DNA from: Pseudomonadota bacterium
Lineage (GTDB): Bacteria; Pseudomonadota; Gammaproteobacteria; Thiotrichales; Thiotrichaceae
DNA: 45,344 nt
Assembly: GCA_002747455.1 (NCBI GenBank)
Contig: PDPG01000019.1
Location: forward strand, 1 to 45,344
Direction: 5' to 3'
In this document: positions 16,084-24,179 of the stretch, piece after piece
Position numbering within the stretch: the stretch's first letter is position 1
How the letters are laid out: each line of letters starts with the position of its first letter
Translations under genes and position numbers: made by a program
Notes under the pieces: model-generated
Told to the model about the DNA's origin: nothing
Database searches by the model: none
The model's input: the letters and a program-made list of their open reading frames with translations, nothing else

Positions 16084-18924
16084 ATGGATTTTGTTGTTGG
16101 ACAACGTTGGGTTAGTCATACGGAAGCGCAGTTGGGTTTAGGTCTTATCTCGGAGGTCGTTGATCGGCTAGTGACGGTGAGTTTTCCGGCTGTTGAGGAA
16201 GAACGTTCGTATGCGGTTTCAAATGCACCGCTCAGTCGTGTTATCTACAAAGTCGGTGACAGTATACAAACTCATGATGGCAAACAGCTCATCATTGATG
16301 AAACGCTTGAGAACAATGGCGTGTATATCTACTTTGGTAGTGATAAGTGTGGGGATCAGCACATTGTCCCTGAGTCCAACCTGGATAATTTTGTACAATT
16401 TACCTCGCCCGCGCAGCGTCTATTTAGTGGTCAACTGGATTGTGGTGATGAGTTTCGCCTGCGGGTCAAAACACTGAACCAAAAACATCGGCTACAGCAG
16501 TCAGGTGTGACTGGCTTAATGGGCGCGCGTACGAATCTGTTGCCACACCAGATTTATATCGCCAATGAAGTTGCCCAGCGTTATGCGCCACGAGTTTTGC
16601 TGGCTGATGAAGTGGGCTTGGGTAAAACCATTGAGGCAGGGATGGTCATTCACCAACAGATTCATACCGGACGGGCGAGTCGGGTGCTGTTGGTGTTGCC
16701 GTCATCACTGGTTCATCAATGGTTGGTGGAAATGCGCCGCCGTTTCAATCTGAACTTTTCCATTTTTACGGAAGCCCGTTTAGCGGTGGAAGTCGCTGAC
16801 GACCCTTTTGAAGAACAACAGCCAGCCGATACGCCGGACAACCCGTTTGAAACTGAGCAGTTGATTATTTGCAGTCTGGATTTTCTGGCAAAGTCTCCGA
16901 TGCGTCAGGAGCAGGCTCAAGCGGCCGGATTTGACCTGATGGTGGTGGATGAAGCACATCATCTACAATGGTCTCCAGAGCAAGCAAGCCCTGAGTACCG
17001 TTGCATAGAAGCGCTGGCTAACGTCATTCCGGGTGTTTTATTGCTGACGGCAACGCCGGAGCAGCTGGGCATTGAAAGCCACTTTGCGCGGCTACGTTTG
17101 TTAGATCCGTCACGTTTTCACGATCTGGAAGCATTTCGTGCAGAGGAAGCGGGCTATCAGGCACTAAATGAGGTGGTGCAGCCACTACTGACGCTGCCGG
17201 ATGATGCGGTGCTATCGGACGAACAGTTGTCCAGCTTAAAGCCGTACTTAAAAGATGCACCATTAAGCGCGTCCAGTTCTGTTTCTAAACTAATTCGTCG
17301 ATTATTGGATCAACATGGCACGGGGCGTGTGTTGTTCCGAAATACTCGAGCGGCAATTCCGAACTTTCCAAAGCGGGAACTTCACGCCTATCCGCTGACG
17401 GCTCCCAGTATTTATGCTGAGGATGGGCTGCGCGGTGTGGTGGGTTTAACCCCCGAAGTGAATACGGAAGAGCTGCTTTGGCTGAGTGCTGATCCACGTG
17501 TCGCATGGTTGGAAGAAAAGCTCAAGGCCATGCGTCCGGCTAAAGCCCTGGTTATTTGTGCAAATGCCGATACGGCAGTGTCCTTAGAAGGCTATCTTCA
17601 GTTGCGTGCAGGTATTCGTAGCGCGGCATTTTATGAAGGCTTATCCGTTGTTGAGCGTGATCGTGCGGCAGCTTACTTCACCGAGGAGGATAATGGGGCG
17701 CAGGTGCTGGTTTGTTCAGAAATTGGCAGTGAAGGGCGCAATTTTCAGTTTGCACAACATTTGATTTTATTTGACTTGCCGCTAAACCCTGACCTGTTGG
17801 AACAGCGTATTGGCCGTTTAGATCGAATTGGTCAGAAAAATACGATTCAAATTCATGTGCCTTATCTGCAGGATAGTGCGCAGGAGGTTTTATTTCAGTG
17901 GTACCAGCACGGCCTGAATCAGTTTGTACAAAGTTGTGCGGTGGGCAAAGCCATTTATGAGCGGTTTTCAGTGGCGTTACATGAGCAGTCGGTGCAACAC
18001 GATGAAGGCATGAATGAGCTGATTGCGGAAACGGCTGAATACACTCAACACATGCGCGAAGTGTTAGAGCAGGGGCGTGACCGCTTGCTAGAAATTAACT
18101 CCTGCAACAAAACGGTTGCCGCAGATTTGATCAGGAAAATCGAGGAAGCCGAGTCACCTGAGATATTGGATGATTATCTGGAGCTACTGTTTGATTGTTT
18201 CAATATAGATCAGGAGTATCACTCACAGCAGGCGCTTATTCTGCGTCCAACCGAGCAAATGCTGACCGATGTCTTTCCCGGACTTCGTGACAATGACATG
18301 ACTGTTACCACTGATCGCCAGTTGGCACTTAGCCGTGAAGATATGGAGTTTCTGAGCTGGGAGCATCCTTTGGTCGCCGATGCAATGGACATGATTTTAA
18401 GTGGTGAAACTGGCAATGCAACCGTGGCGACATTGCCAGTAAAAGGTTTGGAACCCGGTTCCTTATTAGTGGAAATGGTGTATACAAGCCGCTGTTTGGC
18501 ACCTAAAGCCTTGCAGTTAGAAAGTTGCCTGCCATTATCGCCCATTCGTCTGTTGCTCACCGCAAAGGGTAATGACTACGCAGAGAAAATATCACATGAA
18601 CTTATCAATGAGCGTGCTGAGCGTGTGAAAAAGGCCACGGCTCAGGCAGGTGTGGCAGTCATTCGGGCAGATATTGAAGCCATTATTGAAAAAGCCGATA
18701 CACTGGCCAATGAAAAGCTTGCTGCATTGATTGAACAGGCACAGCAGTGCAGTCGCGAGCGTTTGCAGACAGAAGTGTCGCGCCTGAAAGCGTTGCAAGC
18801 GGTGAATCCAGCAATTCGTGATGAAGAAATTGATTATTTTGTAAATCAGATGGATGTTGCCAGTGAGCACTTACAACGTGCCACGCTGGAGCTTCAGGCG
18901 ATTAGGGTGTTGATTACAGTATGA
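16084..18924 (+). CDS. rapA: RNA polymerase-associated helicase-like ATPase RapA
   Basis: A SWI2/SNF2 ATPase that rescues RNA polymerase from post-termination complexes. The start at ATG 16084 gives MDFVVGQRWVSHTEAQLGLG, the conserved RapA N-terminus; the frame stays open 36 residues earlier. From there the product is 946 residues: Tudor-like N-domains, DEVGLGKT (175-182), VVDEAHHL, LLTATPEQLG, and the C-lobe VCSEIGSEGRNFQFAQHLILFDLPLNPDLLEQRIGRLDRIGQ with arginine fingers. The usual length is about 968. The next gene's ATG overlaps its stop (ATGA). Confidence 0.95.
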   Translation: MDFVVGQRWVSHTEAQLGLGLISEVVDRLVTVSFPAVEEERSYAVSNAPLSRVIYKVGDSIQTHDGKQLIIDETLENNGVYIYFGSDKCGDQHIVPESNLDNFVQFTSPAQRLFSGQLDCGDEFRLRVKTLNQKHRLQQSGVTGLMGARTNLLPHQIYIANEVAQRYAPRVLLADEVGLGKTIEAGMVIHQQIHTGRASRVLLVLPSSLVHQWLVEMRRRFNLNFSIFTEARLAVEVADDPFEEQQPADTPDNPFETEQLIICSLDFLAKSPMRQEQAQAAGFDLMVVDEAHHLQWSPEQASPEYRCIEALANVIPGVLLLTATPEQLGIESHFARLRLLDPSRFHDLEAFRAEEAGYQALNEVVQPLLTLPDDAVLSDEQLSSLKPYLKDAPLSASSSVSKLIRRLLDQHGTGRVLFRNTRAAIPNFPKRELHAYPLTAPSIYAEDGLRGVVGLTPEVNTEELLWLSADPRVAWLEEKLKAMRPAKALVICANADTAVSLEGYLQLRAGIRSAAFYEGLSVVERDRAAAYFTEEDNGAQVLVCSEIGSEGRNFQFAQHLILFDLPLNPDLLEQRIGRLDRIGQKNTIQIHVPYLQDSAQEVLFQWYQHGLNQFVQSCAVGKAIYERFSVALHEQSVQHDEGMNELIAETAEYTQHMREVLEQGRDRLLEINSCNKTVAADLIRKIEEAESPEILDDYLELLFDCFNIDQEYHSQQALILRPTEQMLTDVFPGLRDNDMTVTTDRQLALSREDMEFLSWEHPLVADAMDMILSGETGNATVATLPVKGLEPGSLLVEMVYTSRCLAPKALQLESCLPLSPIRLLLTAKGNDYAEKISHELINERAERVKKATAQAGVAVIRADIEAIIEKADTLANEKLAALIEQAQQCSRERLQTEVSRLKALQAVNPAIRDEEIDYFVNQMDVASEHLQRATLELQAIRVLITV

Positions 18925-19844
18925 GTCCAGAAACAAAAGTTGTATTTGCGTATTTACGGAACATTCAGAAGCAGGCATTCGAGCTATTGCGGGACTTACC
19001 TGCGCGTCGTGAGTTAATTGAGTCGTATTTTGCCATAGACCCCAGTACGCACGATGTGGAAGGGCGTTATTTTGATGTGAATGCTGGTGGTGTAAGTGCA
19101 GAATGGGTGTTGGCAGATAATGCAAATCCGAATCATCGCTTGCTCTATATTCATGGCGGCTCTTGGGTTTCAGGGTCTCCGGCAAGCTATCGTGGCTTGA
19201 CTTCACGAATTTCTCGTGCGACCGCCTGTGCTGTTTTGAGTATTGACTATCGTTTAGCGCCAGAAAACCCATTTCCTGCGGGGCTAAATGACTGTTGTGA
19301 TGCCTATCAGTGGATGCTGGAAAATGGACCGAATGGTGTTGCTCCAGCAGAAAAGTCAGTTATCTGTGGTGATTCCGCTGGCGGAAATCTTTCCTTGAGT
19401 TCGGTGTTGCGACTACAGGATTTGGGTGTGACGGAAATTGATGCAGCTATCGCCATTTCACCCGCAGTGGATTTTCGGGGCCGTAGCCCATCCATTAAAA
19501 CTCGTGCCGATCGTGACCCGATCATTCATCCGGCAATCTTTGAAGCACTAAAGCCGCTGTATTTACCCGAAGGCCAGGATATTCGTGATCCTTATGTGTC
19601 ACCACTATTGGGTGATCTGAGCCAGTTCCCGCCACTGTTATTACAAGTAGGGGATGCGGAAGTGCTGCTGGATGAATCGACACGTATGGCAGAGAAGTTA
19701 AAGCTGCACAACCGCGATGTCACCTTGGAAGTCTGGGACGAAATGCCACATGTATTTCAGGGCTTCGCACCATATTTGCCAGAAGCCAGCCTTGCGATCC
19801 AGTCGATTGGCGACTTTGTACAGCGCCAATTTAATCCTGCTTAA
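18921..19844 (+). CDS. Alpha/beta hydrolase, hormone-sensitive-lipase (fold-3) type
   Basis: A 307-residue esterase-type hydrolase. HGGSW (78-82) forms the oxyanion hole and GDSAGGN (150-156) holds nucleophile Ser152; the acid and base are probably the Asp of QVGDAEVLLDES and the His of EMPHVFQGF. This is the HSL/family IV pattern; the natural substrate is unknown, often short-chain acyl esters. No signal peptide, so cytoplasmic. It overlaps the rapA stop by 4 bp, suggesting co-translation, and its 3' end overlaps by 14 bp the convergent flavin-reductase gene. Confidence 0.88.
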   Translation: MSPETKVVFAYLRNIQKQAFELLRDLPARRELIESYFAIDPSTHDVEGRYFDVNAGGVSAEWVLADNANPNHRLLYIHGGSWVSGSPASYRGLTSRISRATACAVLSIDYRLAPENPFPAGLNDCCDAYQWMLENGPNGVAPAEKSVICGDSAGGNLSLSSVLRLQDLGVTEIDAAIAISPAVDFRGRSPSIKTRADRDPIIHPAIFEALKPLYLPEGQDIRDPYVSPLLGDLSQFPPLLLQVGDAEVLLDESTRMAEKLKLHNRDVTLEVWDEMPHVFQGFAPYLPEASLAIQSIGDFVQRQFNPA

Positions 19845-20322
19845 CCGCGGCGTATTGGCTCTGATAAAACACAAGCGCGCGCTGTGAGTCATCATGGCGC
19901 AGCTCTAGCACTTCGCCAATAATGATGGTGTGGTCGCCACCTGGGTAGGTGTTCCATGTTCGGCACTCGAATTGTGCGACACAGCCAGGGAGCAGTGGTG
20001 CTCTCCCTAAACCTTCAGTGAACTCTGTCTCGTTGAATTTATCCGCGCCGGGGCAGGCAAATAGGTTTGATAAATCTTGCTGGTGTTCATTGAGGACATT
20101 GACAGCGAAGTATTCGGCGTTTTCAAAAAAACTTAGACTTCGTGCTTTGTGGTCAATGCTCCACGCAATGAGTGGCGGATTCATTGAGAGCGTGTTGAAG
20201 CTGCTGACAGTCATGCCGACAGGCTCTCCCTCATTCGACATAGTTGTGACGATGGTCACGCCCGTTGGGAATTGGCCCAGAGCTTTACGAAAAGTTTCCG
20301 TATCAAATGTATTCTGCTGCAT
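19831..20322 (-). CDS. Flavin reductase-like FMN-binding protein
   Basis: A 163-residue flavin reductase domain protein (HpaC/RutF type) of the split-barrel flavoprotein group. These give reduced flavin to two-component monooxygenases. Motifs: FRKALGQFPTGVTIVTT at the start, GMTVSSFNTLSMNPPLIAWSI, FAVNVLNEHQQDLSNLFA, and the C-terminal GGDHTIIIGEVLEL. No partner monooxygenase is adjacent, so the physiological acceptor is unknown. The 3' ends of this gene and the hydrolase gene overlap tail to tail. Confidence 0.87.
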   Translation of the reverse strand: MQQNTFDTETFRKALGQFPTGVTIVTTMSNEGEPVGMTVSSFNTLSMNPPLIAWSIDHKARSLSFFENAEYFAVNVLNEHQQDLSNLFACPGADKFNETEFTEGLGRAPLLPGCVAQFECRTWNTYPGGDHTIIIGEVLELRHDDSQRALVFYQSQYAAVKQD

Positions 20323-20458
20323 TGACTCAGTCTCCTGATGCTAGACTGAGTTTATCAGTCTGGATGGCAGCGGATTATAGGGTATATCCCAAGGTTGTTA
20401 CCAATACAAACGGGCCAATAGTGATAATTGTTTTTCGGGATAGGTGGTATGGTCGGCT

Positions 20459-20647
20459 TTATGCGGCGAATGCTTGGGTAAAATCAAGGCCGGATGAACC
20501 GGCCTTAATCTGGGATACAAACTGCTTGAGCTTCTGCTTCCCTTGTTGTCGTTCACCTGAACGACTTTTTTCATGGGCGCCACCTTTGCGCATAATGGCG
20601 GCGGTGGCGATGGGGTTGCGCGGCTTATGGCGCTTTATCTTTGCCAT
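20459..20647 (-). CDS. Tiny basic protein with a terminator-like hairpin inside its coding sequence
   Basis: I do not recognise a named family. A perfect Shine-Dalgarno (AAAGGAGG) lies 5 nt before ATG 20647, so translation is nearly certain. The 62-residue product is strongly basic: MAKIKRHKPRNPIATAAIMR, then KGGAHEKSRSGERQQGKQKL and KQFVSQIKAG. Eight-bp inverted repeats followed by GATTTT fall over codons 48-54, before the stop. In ArfA genes of several proteobacteria a terminator before the stop makes non-stop mRNA, so that the peptide appears only when ribosome rescue by tmRNA fails. This protein lacks the ArfA KKGKGSY motif; similarity is in architecture, size and charge. It lies 113 bp downstream of rtcB on the same strand. 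Confidence 0.75.
   Translation of the reverse strand: MAKIKRHKPRNPIATAAIMRKGGAHEKSRSGERQQGKQKLKQFVSQIKAGSSGLDFTQAFAA
20478..20506 (-). terminator. Intrinsic-terminator-like hairpin within the small basic ORF
   Basis: On the minus strand AAGGCCGG (20506-20499) pairs perfectly with CCGGCCTT (20493-20486) over a 5-nt loop, followed by GATTTTACC. The T-tract is short, so efficiency is uncertain. Transcription ending here would omit the TAA at 20461-20459. Confidence 0.6.
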
Positions 20648-20760
20648 TTCAAACCTCCTTTGGTCCATGGCGGTTAATAAATTTGGTCATTGTCAGAACT
20701 CTCCCTGAGTAGATGAACCGCCTTTTTGTAGACTTGCATCCTGGTCTTGGGTTCCTGAGC

Positions 20761-21957
20761 TTAACCTTTTACACAAACGACCTGCTTCAGTGTATGAAGT
20801 ACTTCCACTAAATCAGATTGGTTGTCCATTACCGTATCAATATCCTTATAAGCAGCGGGGATTTCATCCACAACACCTCTATCTTTGCGGCACTCAACAC
20901 CATCGGTCTGCTCTACTAGGTCATCGGCATTGAACAGTTTTTTGGCTTTGCTACGACTCATTAAGCGACCGGCACCATGTGAGCAGGAGCAAAAAGATGT
21001 TTTATTCCCTAAGCCACGAACGATAAAGGATTTTGCGCCCATACTGCCGGGAATAATGCCCAGTTCACCATCGTATGCACTAATTGCGCCCTTGCGGGTG
21101 AGATAAACCTCCGCACCAAAGTGGTGCTCCCGCTGAACATAATTGTGATGGCAATTAATTGCCTCCTTGGTTGTGGTGAACGCAGGTAAATGTGGTTGAA
21201 TGGCCGCCAAGACCAGTCGCATCATTTCGCGCCGATTGGTGGTGGCATAATCCTGCGCCCAGCCAACCGCTTCGATATAGTCAGCAAAGTATTGTGTGCC
21301 TTCCTCAAAGTAGGCAAGGTCTCTGTGTGGCAAACGCCCCAGCAAATTCCCCATTTCCTTTTGAGCACGACTGATGAAATAACGACCAATAGCATTACCA
21401 ACACCACGACTGCCGGAATGCAACATCACCCAGACATCATCACTTTCATCAATACATAACTCGATGAAATGATTACCGCCACCAAGCGTACCTAGTTGCT
21501 TACCCCAAGTATGATGAAAGTGCTTTATCATCTTGGTTAGCCCTGGATGCTTATCAATAATTGGCTGTAGTCGAACGTCCATTTGCTTGAGCGTATAGGC
21601 TTTGGCTGCATTGTTTTTATGCGAATCAAAACCAACCGGCACGTTGGCCTCAATAGCACTACGAACCTGTCGTAAGCTATCGGGCAATTCGTGTGCTTTT
21701 AGTGACAGACGAATGGCATTCATACCGCAGCCAATATCCACGCCAACTGCAGCGGGGATAATTGCACCTTTTGTTGGAATCACAGAGCCAACGGTCGCAC
21801 CAATGCCCGCGTGTACATCTGGCATGGCGGCAATATGGCTATGGATAAATGGCAACTGAGCTAAATTTCCCAGTTGATCAAGTGAGTTACTATCAAACTC
21901 ATCGGTATATATTTTTACCGGAACTTTGCCCTTATTGAGCATAAATTTAACAGGCAT
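20761..21957 (-). CDS. rtcB: RNA-splicing ligase RtcB
   Basis: A Mn/GTP-dependent ligase that seals 2',3'-cyclic phosphate or 3'-phosphate RNA ends to 5'-OH ends, repairing cleaved tRNA or rRNA. The 398-residue protein has the family blocks MPDVHAGIGATVGSVIP, GVDIGCGMNAIR (metal Cys), LGGGNHFIELC, HSGSRGVGN, GIIPGSMGAKSFIVRG and the C-terminal SHGAGRLMSRSKA, including the guanylated His. I chose ATG 21957 with AAGGG 8 nt upstream; a TTG two codons earlier is less likely. No rtcA, rtcR or prfH is nearby. A leader peptide and terminator lie 79-220 bp upstream, and the small basic gene lies downstream. Confidence 0.95.
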   Translation of the reverse strand: MPVKFMLNKGKVPVKIYTDEFDSNSLDQLGNLAQLPFIHSHIAAMPDVHAGIGATVGSVIPTKGAIIPAAVGVDIGCGMNAIRLSLKAHELPDSLRQVRSAIEANVPVGFDSHKNNAAKAYTLKQMDVRLQPIIDKHPGLTKMIKHFHHTWGKQLGTLGGGNHFIELCIDESDDVWVMLHSGSRGVGNAIGRYFISRAQKEMGNLLGRLPHRDLAYFEEGTQYFADYIEAVGWAQDYATTNRREMMRLVLAAIQPHLPAFTTTKEAINCHHNYVQREHHFGAEVYLTRKGAISAYDGELGIIPGSMGAKSFIVRGLGNKTSFCSCSHGAGRLMSRSKAKKLFNADDLVEQTDGVECRKDRGVVDEIPAAYKDIDTVMDNQSDLVEVLHTLKQVVCVKG

Positions 21958-22014
21958 AATCAAACCCTTGTCTCAGTTTGCTGATCAGTGCGGTTAATAT
22001 CTTTAATTAATTTT

Positions 22015-22028
22015 GGCCTGATCAGGCT
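22015..22028. repeat. Palindrome between leader terminator and rtcB
   Basis: GCCTGATCAGGC (22016-22027) is a perfect 12-bp palindrome with flanking G/T that extend it weakly. It lies about 60 bp before the rtcB start and could be an operator or a small hairpin after the leader terminator. Confidence 0.5.
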
Positions 22029-22035
22029 CCGGGCA

Positions 22036-22072
22036 TTAAAAAAGCCCCGGAGACGAACTCATCCGGGGCTTT
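22036..22072 (-). terminator. Strong intrinsic terminator in the rtcB leader
   Basis: On the minus strand AAAGCCCCGGA (22072-22062) pairs perfectly with TCCGGGGCTTT (22051-22041), 10-nt loop, followed by a run of Ts. It separates the leader ORF from rtcB and would stop transcription 79 bp before the rtcB ATG unless prevented. CATCCGG upstream (22111-22105) is complementary to CCGGATG in its 5' arm (22066-22060), a possible anti-terminator pairing. Confidence 0.85.
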
Positions 22073-22146
22073 ATCACACGCAACTACCTAGCACGCATTG
22101 ACTGCCGGATGACGTAAACATCTCCCGGCCATCAAGCGGGGAGACT

Positions 22147-22176
22147 TTAGGTATTGTTAAGATTGAACTTGCGCAT
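22147..22176 (-). CDS. Nine-residue leader peptide upstream of the rtcB terminator
   Basis: Reads MRKFNLNNT then TAA, with CAGGAG 8 nt before the ATG, a near-perfect ribosome site. Codons: CGC AAG TTC AAT CTT AAC AAT ACC. Asn is used three times in nine codons. The leader RNA can pair with sequence just ahead of the terminator: UACCUA (22153-22148) with UAGGUA (22090-22085), and CGCAA plus CACA of the start region with UUGCGUGUG (22083-22075), nested outside the first pairing. A hairpin UCUCCC/GGGAGA (22144-22139 and 22126-22121) starts 2 nt after the stop. This is the layout of ribosome-mediated attenuation. Alternatively it is an unrelated short transcript; no similar leader for rtcB is known to me. 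Confidence 0.6.
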   Translation of the reverse strand: MRKFNLNNT

Positions 22177-22265
22177 GTGTTGTTCTCCTGAAATTCTGTA
22201 ATTTCTTACGTTAGACTGATGTATCAGCGGGGTATTTTAACGAAAACAGGCCGTAAATCAAGTTT

Positions 22266-23453
22266 TTATAATTTCATTGTTTGCCTCAGCTCTTTCGCAA
22301 TGCGGTTACGAAGCTTATAAGGCACTGATTGATTCATCATAAGTGCGAATGGCTGCCAGTCATTACCTTCAACAATATAGCCGGCCAGTGTACTGACGTT
22401 CTTCAAAGTGCCGGACTTGGCAAAGACACCAGACTCAACTTCCGGTAACAAGTGTCGCCACTGAGTAAAGTCTTGGAGAAGTTGCACCAATTGGTTGGGA
22501 GAAATGCGGTTCCTGCGCGATAAACCTGCGCCTTCTTCAAAGTGAAAATGTTTCCACTGGAATGCTGCTCGCAGGTTACTTTCCATATACTTTCGAACAT
22601 CTGCGGCGTTAGCAGGGCGTTGGTAGTATTCCGAAGACATCATCAGCACCAATTGGTTAGCAATGAAGTTTGTCGAATACTTCATCATTGGGCGAATCAT
22701 GTCACCCAGAGTACGGCTATTGACGTGCTGGTAAAAAGGTTGTCCCTTTGGCGCTCTGCCACTGGTGATCTTCCCAGATACAGAAACACCCTCTTGCTTG
22801 AGAAACGCCAGTAGTAGCTCACCAAAATAGTGCTCTGCCTTGCGTGGGTTGTGGCCTGTATTGATCCGAAGTTTGCCTTTTTTAAAGCCCTTAGCCATAT
22901 TCTTGGCATACGGCGTCAATGGCGTTTGAGTCTCAGCAGAGCGAACGCGACCATTTACTTTTTTCAGATGGATCGTATTGAAATTGGCGGCCAATGCGGA
23001 GGGGACGGCATCATAAGGATTGTTGGTGCGGCTGGTTCCCGGTAGCACCAAGCCTCGCCGAAAGCGGCTACCATCCAAGACCAAGTGCCTCACACTTCGC
23101 ACACCTCGTTGGCGTAACTGGGCGGCAATGATCGCCAGCTCCTCTGACACCAAAAACGGATCGCCACTACCTTTGACGGATAGGGTTGCGTTGTTTGGGT
23201 TATAGTAAAAATCGGTTGTGAAGTGGTGGTCTTCGCCCCAGTGATTTAGTGCCAGCCATGCGGTTACAAGTTTAGTGGTGGATGCAGGAATAAAAGGGCG
23301 GAGGTTATTTTCCGCCATCAGTGAGTACCCTTGCTTATCAACAACCAACAGTCCCGCATTCTTTAGCTGTGAAAATTTGGATAAGGCATTGGCCTGAGCG
23401 GCTGTGTTCAGTGCAAGGATACAACACAGTGTGATTAATATAGAACGAATCAT
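22266..23453 (-). CDS. dacB: D-alanyl-D-alanine carboxypeptidase, DacB/PBP4 type
   Basis: A periplasmic class-C penicillin-binding protein that trims or cleaves peptidoglycan peptides. Signal peptide MIRSILITLCCILALNTAAQA; catalytic triads visible as SxxK in PASTTKL (Ser58, Lys61), SxN in KYSTNFIANQL, and KSG(T) near the C-terminus. At about 395 residues it is shorter than E. coli DacB (477), so the extra inserted domain is probably reduced. I chose ATG 23453 because it begins a typical signal peptide; an ATG 27 bp upstream is in frame and neither has a good ribosome site. It lies upstream of the rtcB leader on the same strand, 89 bp before the leader ORF. Confidence 0.9.
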   Translation of the reverse strand: MIRSILITLCCILALNTAAQANALSKFSQLKNAGLLVVDKQGYSLMAENNLRPFIPASTTKLVTAWLALNHWGEDHHFTTDFYYNPNNATLSVKGSGDPFLVSEELAIIAAQLRQRGVRSVRHLVLDGSRFRRGLVLPGTSRTNNPYDAVPSALAANFNTIHLKKVNGRVRSAETQTPLTPYAKNMAKGFKKGKLRINTGHNPRKAEHYFGELLLAFLKQEGVSVSGKITSGRAPKGQPFYQHVNSRTLGDMIRPMMKYSTNFIANQLVLMMSSEYYQRPANAADVRKYMESNLRAAFQWKHFHFEEGAGLSRRNRISPNQLVQLLQDFTQWRHLLPEVESGVFAKSGTLKNVSTLAGYIVEGNDWQPFALMMNQSVPYKLRNRIAKELRQTMKL

Positions 23454-23480
23454 GTCGATACCATTGTTTATTTGCTTCAT

Positions 23481-23990
23481 TTTTAGTCTATGAGTCGTCG
23501 GCCTGATATTAGCTGAATTGCCGTCCCACCGAGAACCTTCTGGCTGTCGGTAGAAATGACTCGCAAATTATCTCTTATCTGAACGGGTGCTTTCTGAATA
23601 ACCAGTTGTTTGGCATATTTTTGTTTTTAGTTGATCAATTAATAAGTCGTTCAGTCGCTCAAGGTAGAATGGTCATCAGCTTCTAGGGGCTAGCAACGAT
23701 AAAAGAAGTACAATAATAAAGATAATAATAATAAGAAAAATCGTTGTTTCTTGCTGTACGAATCGGGGATCCGGCGGGTAAAATCGCAGGGTTCCCAATT
23801 TTCTCCTTCTTATTCCGTTTTGTGTGTTCTTCCTCCTGCTCTGTAACATTGGGCGTTAACGCGGCACTCAATGTGGCTTTTTGGCACGGTATCACTCCGG
23901 TAGGCTATTGATAAGGTCAGCAAATGGTGTTTGACTGGCCTAAGTGGGTAATATTTAGGGCTGGTTATGTATTACTCGGTAGGTGTGCTT
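23481..23990. other. Intergenic region with AT-repeat tract, no supported gene
   Basis: About 500 bp between dacB and the candidate sRNA. It holds an ATAATAATAATAAG-type tract near 23720 and several short ORFs of low-complexity composition without ribosome sites. Nothing here is convincingly coding. Confidence 0.5.
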
Positions 23991-24006
23991 GTGAGATAAT
24001 CAGCCT

Positions 24007-24108
24007 TCATACCTTGGTATCTCTGAAAGTTTGCTTGATTTGGTTTTCATACCTTGCCAAATTAGCGCGAGGGATGCCGCTAGCCGCTTCAATCGAAGCG
24101 GCCTTTTT
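24007..24108 (+). ncRNA. Candidate small RNA with twice-repeated anti-Shine-Dalgarno seed
   Basis: An extended -10 (TGAGATAAT, ending 24000) precedes a stretch of about 100 nt that ends in a clean intrinsic terminator, GCCGCTTC-AATC-GAAGCGGC (24083-24102) plus TTTTT (24104-24108). No gene on this strand needs that terminator. TTCATACCTTG occurs twice (24006-24016, 24046-24056). The second copy is displayed in the loop of ATTTGG/CCAAAT (24038-24043, 24057-24062). CAUACCUU is complementary to AAGGUAUG, a ribosome site joined to a start codon. A 63-codon ORF from ATG 23924 with AAGG upstream crosses the same DNA and is the alternative explanation. Confidence 0.5.
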
Positions 24109-24179
24109 CATTTAGGTTTGGCTAACATGAAGCACCAACAGTCGCTGTTGATCAGCGTAGGCGCGCCTGACATCAAGTA

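Noticed and set aside
23683..23895. Minus-strand ORF with Tyr-rich end between dacB and fimV
   Set aside because: The tyrosines come from an ATA/TAA repeat tract; no ribosome site and no protein-like pattern.
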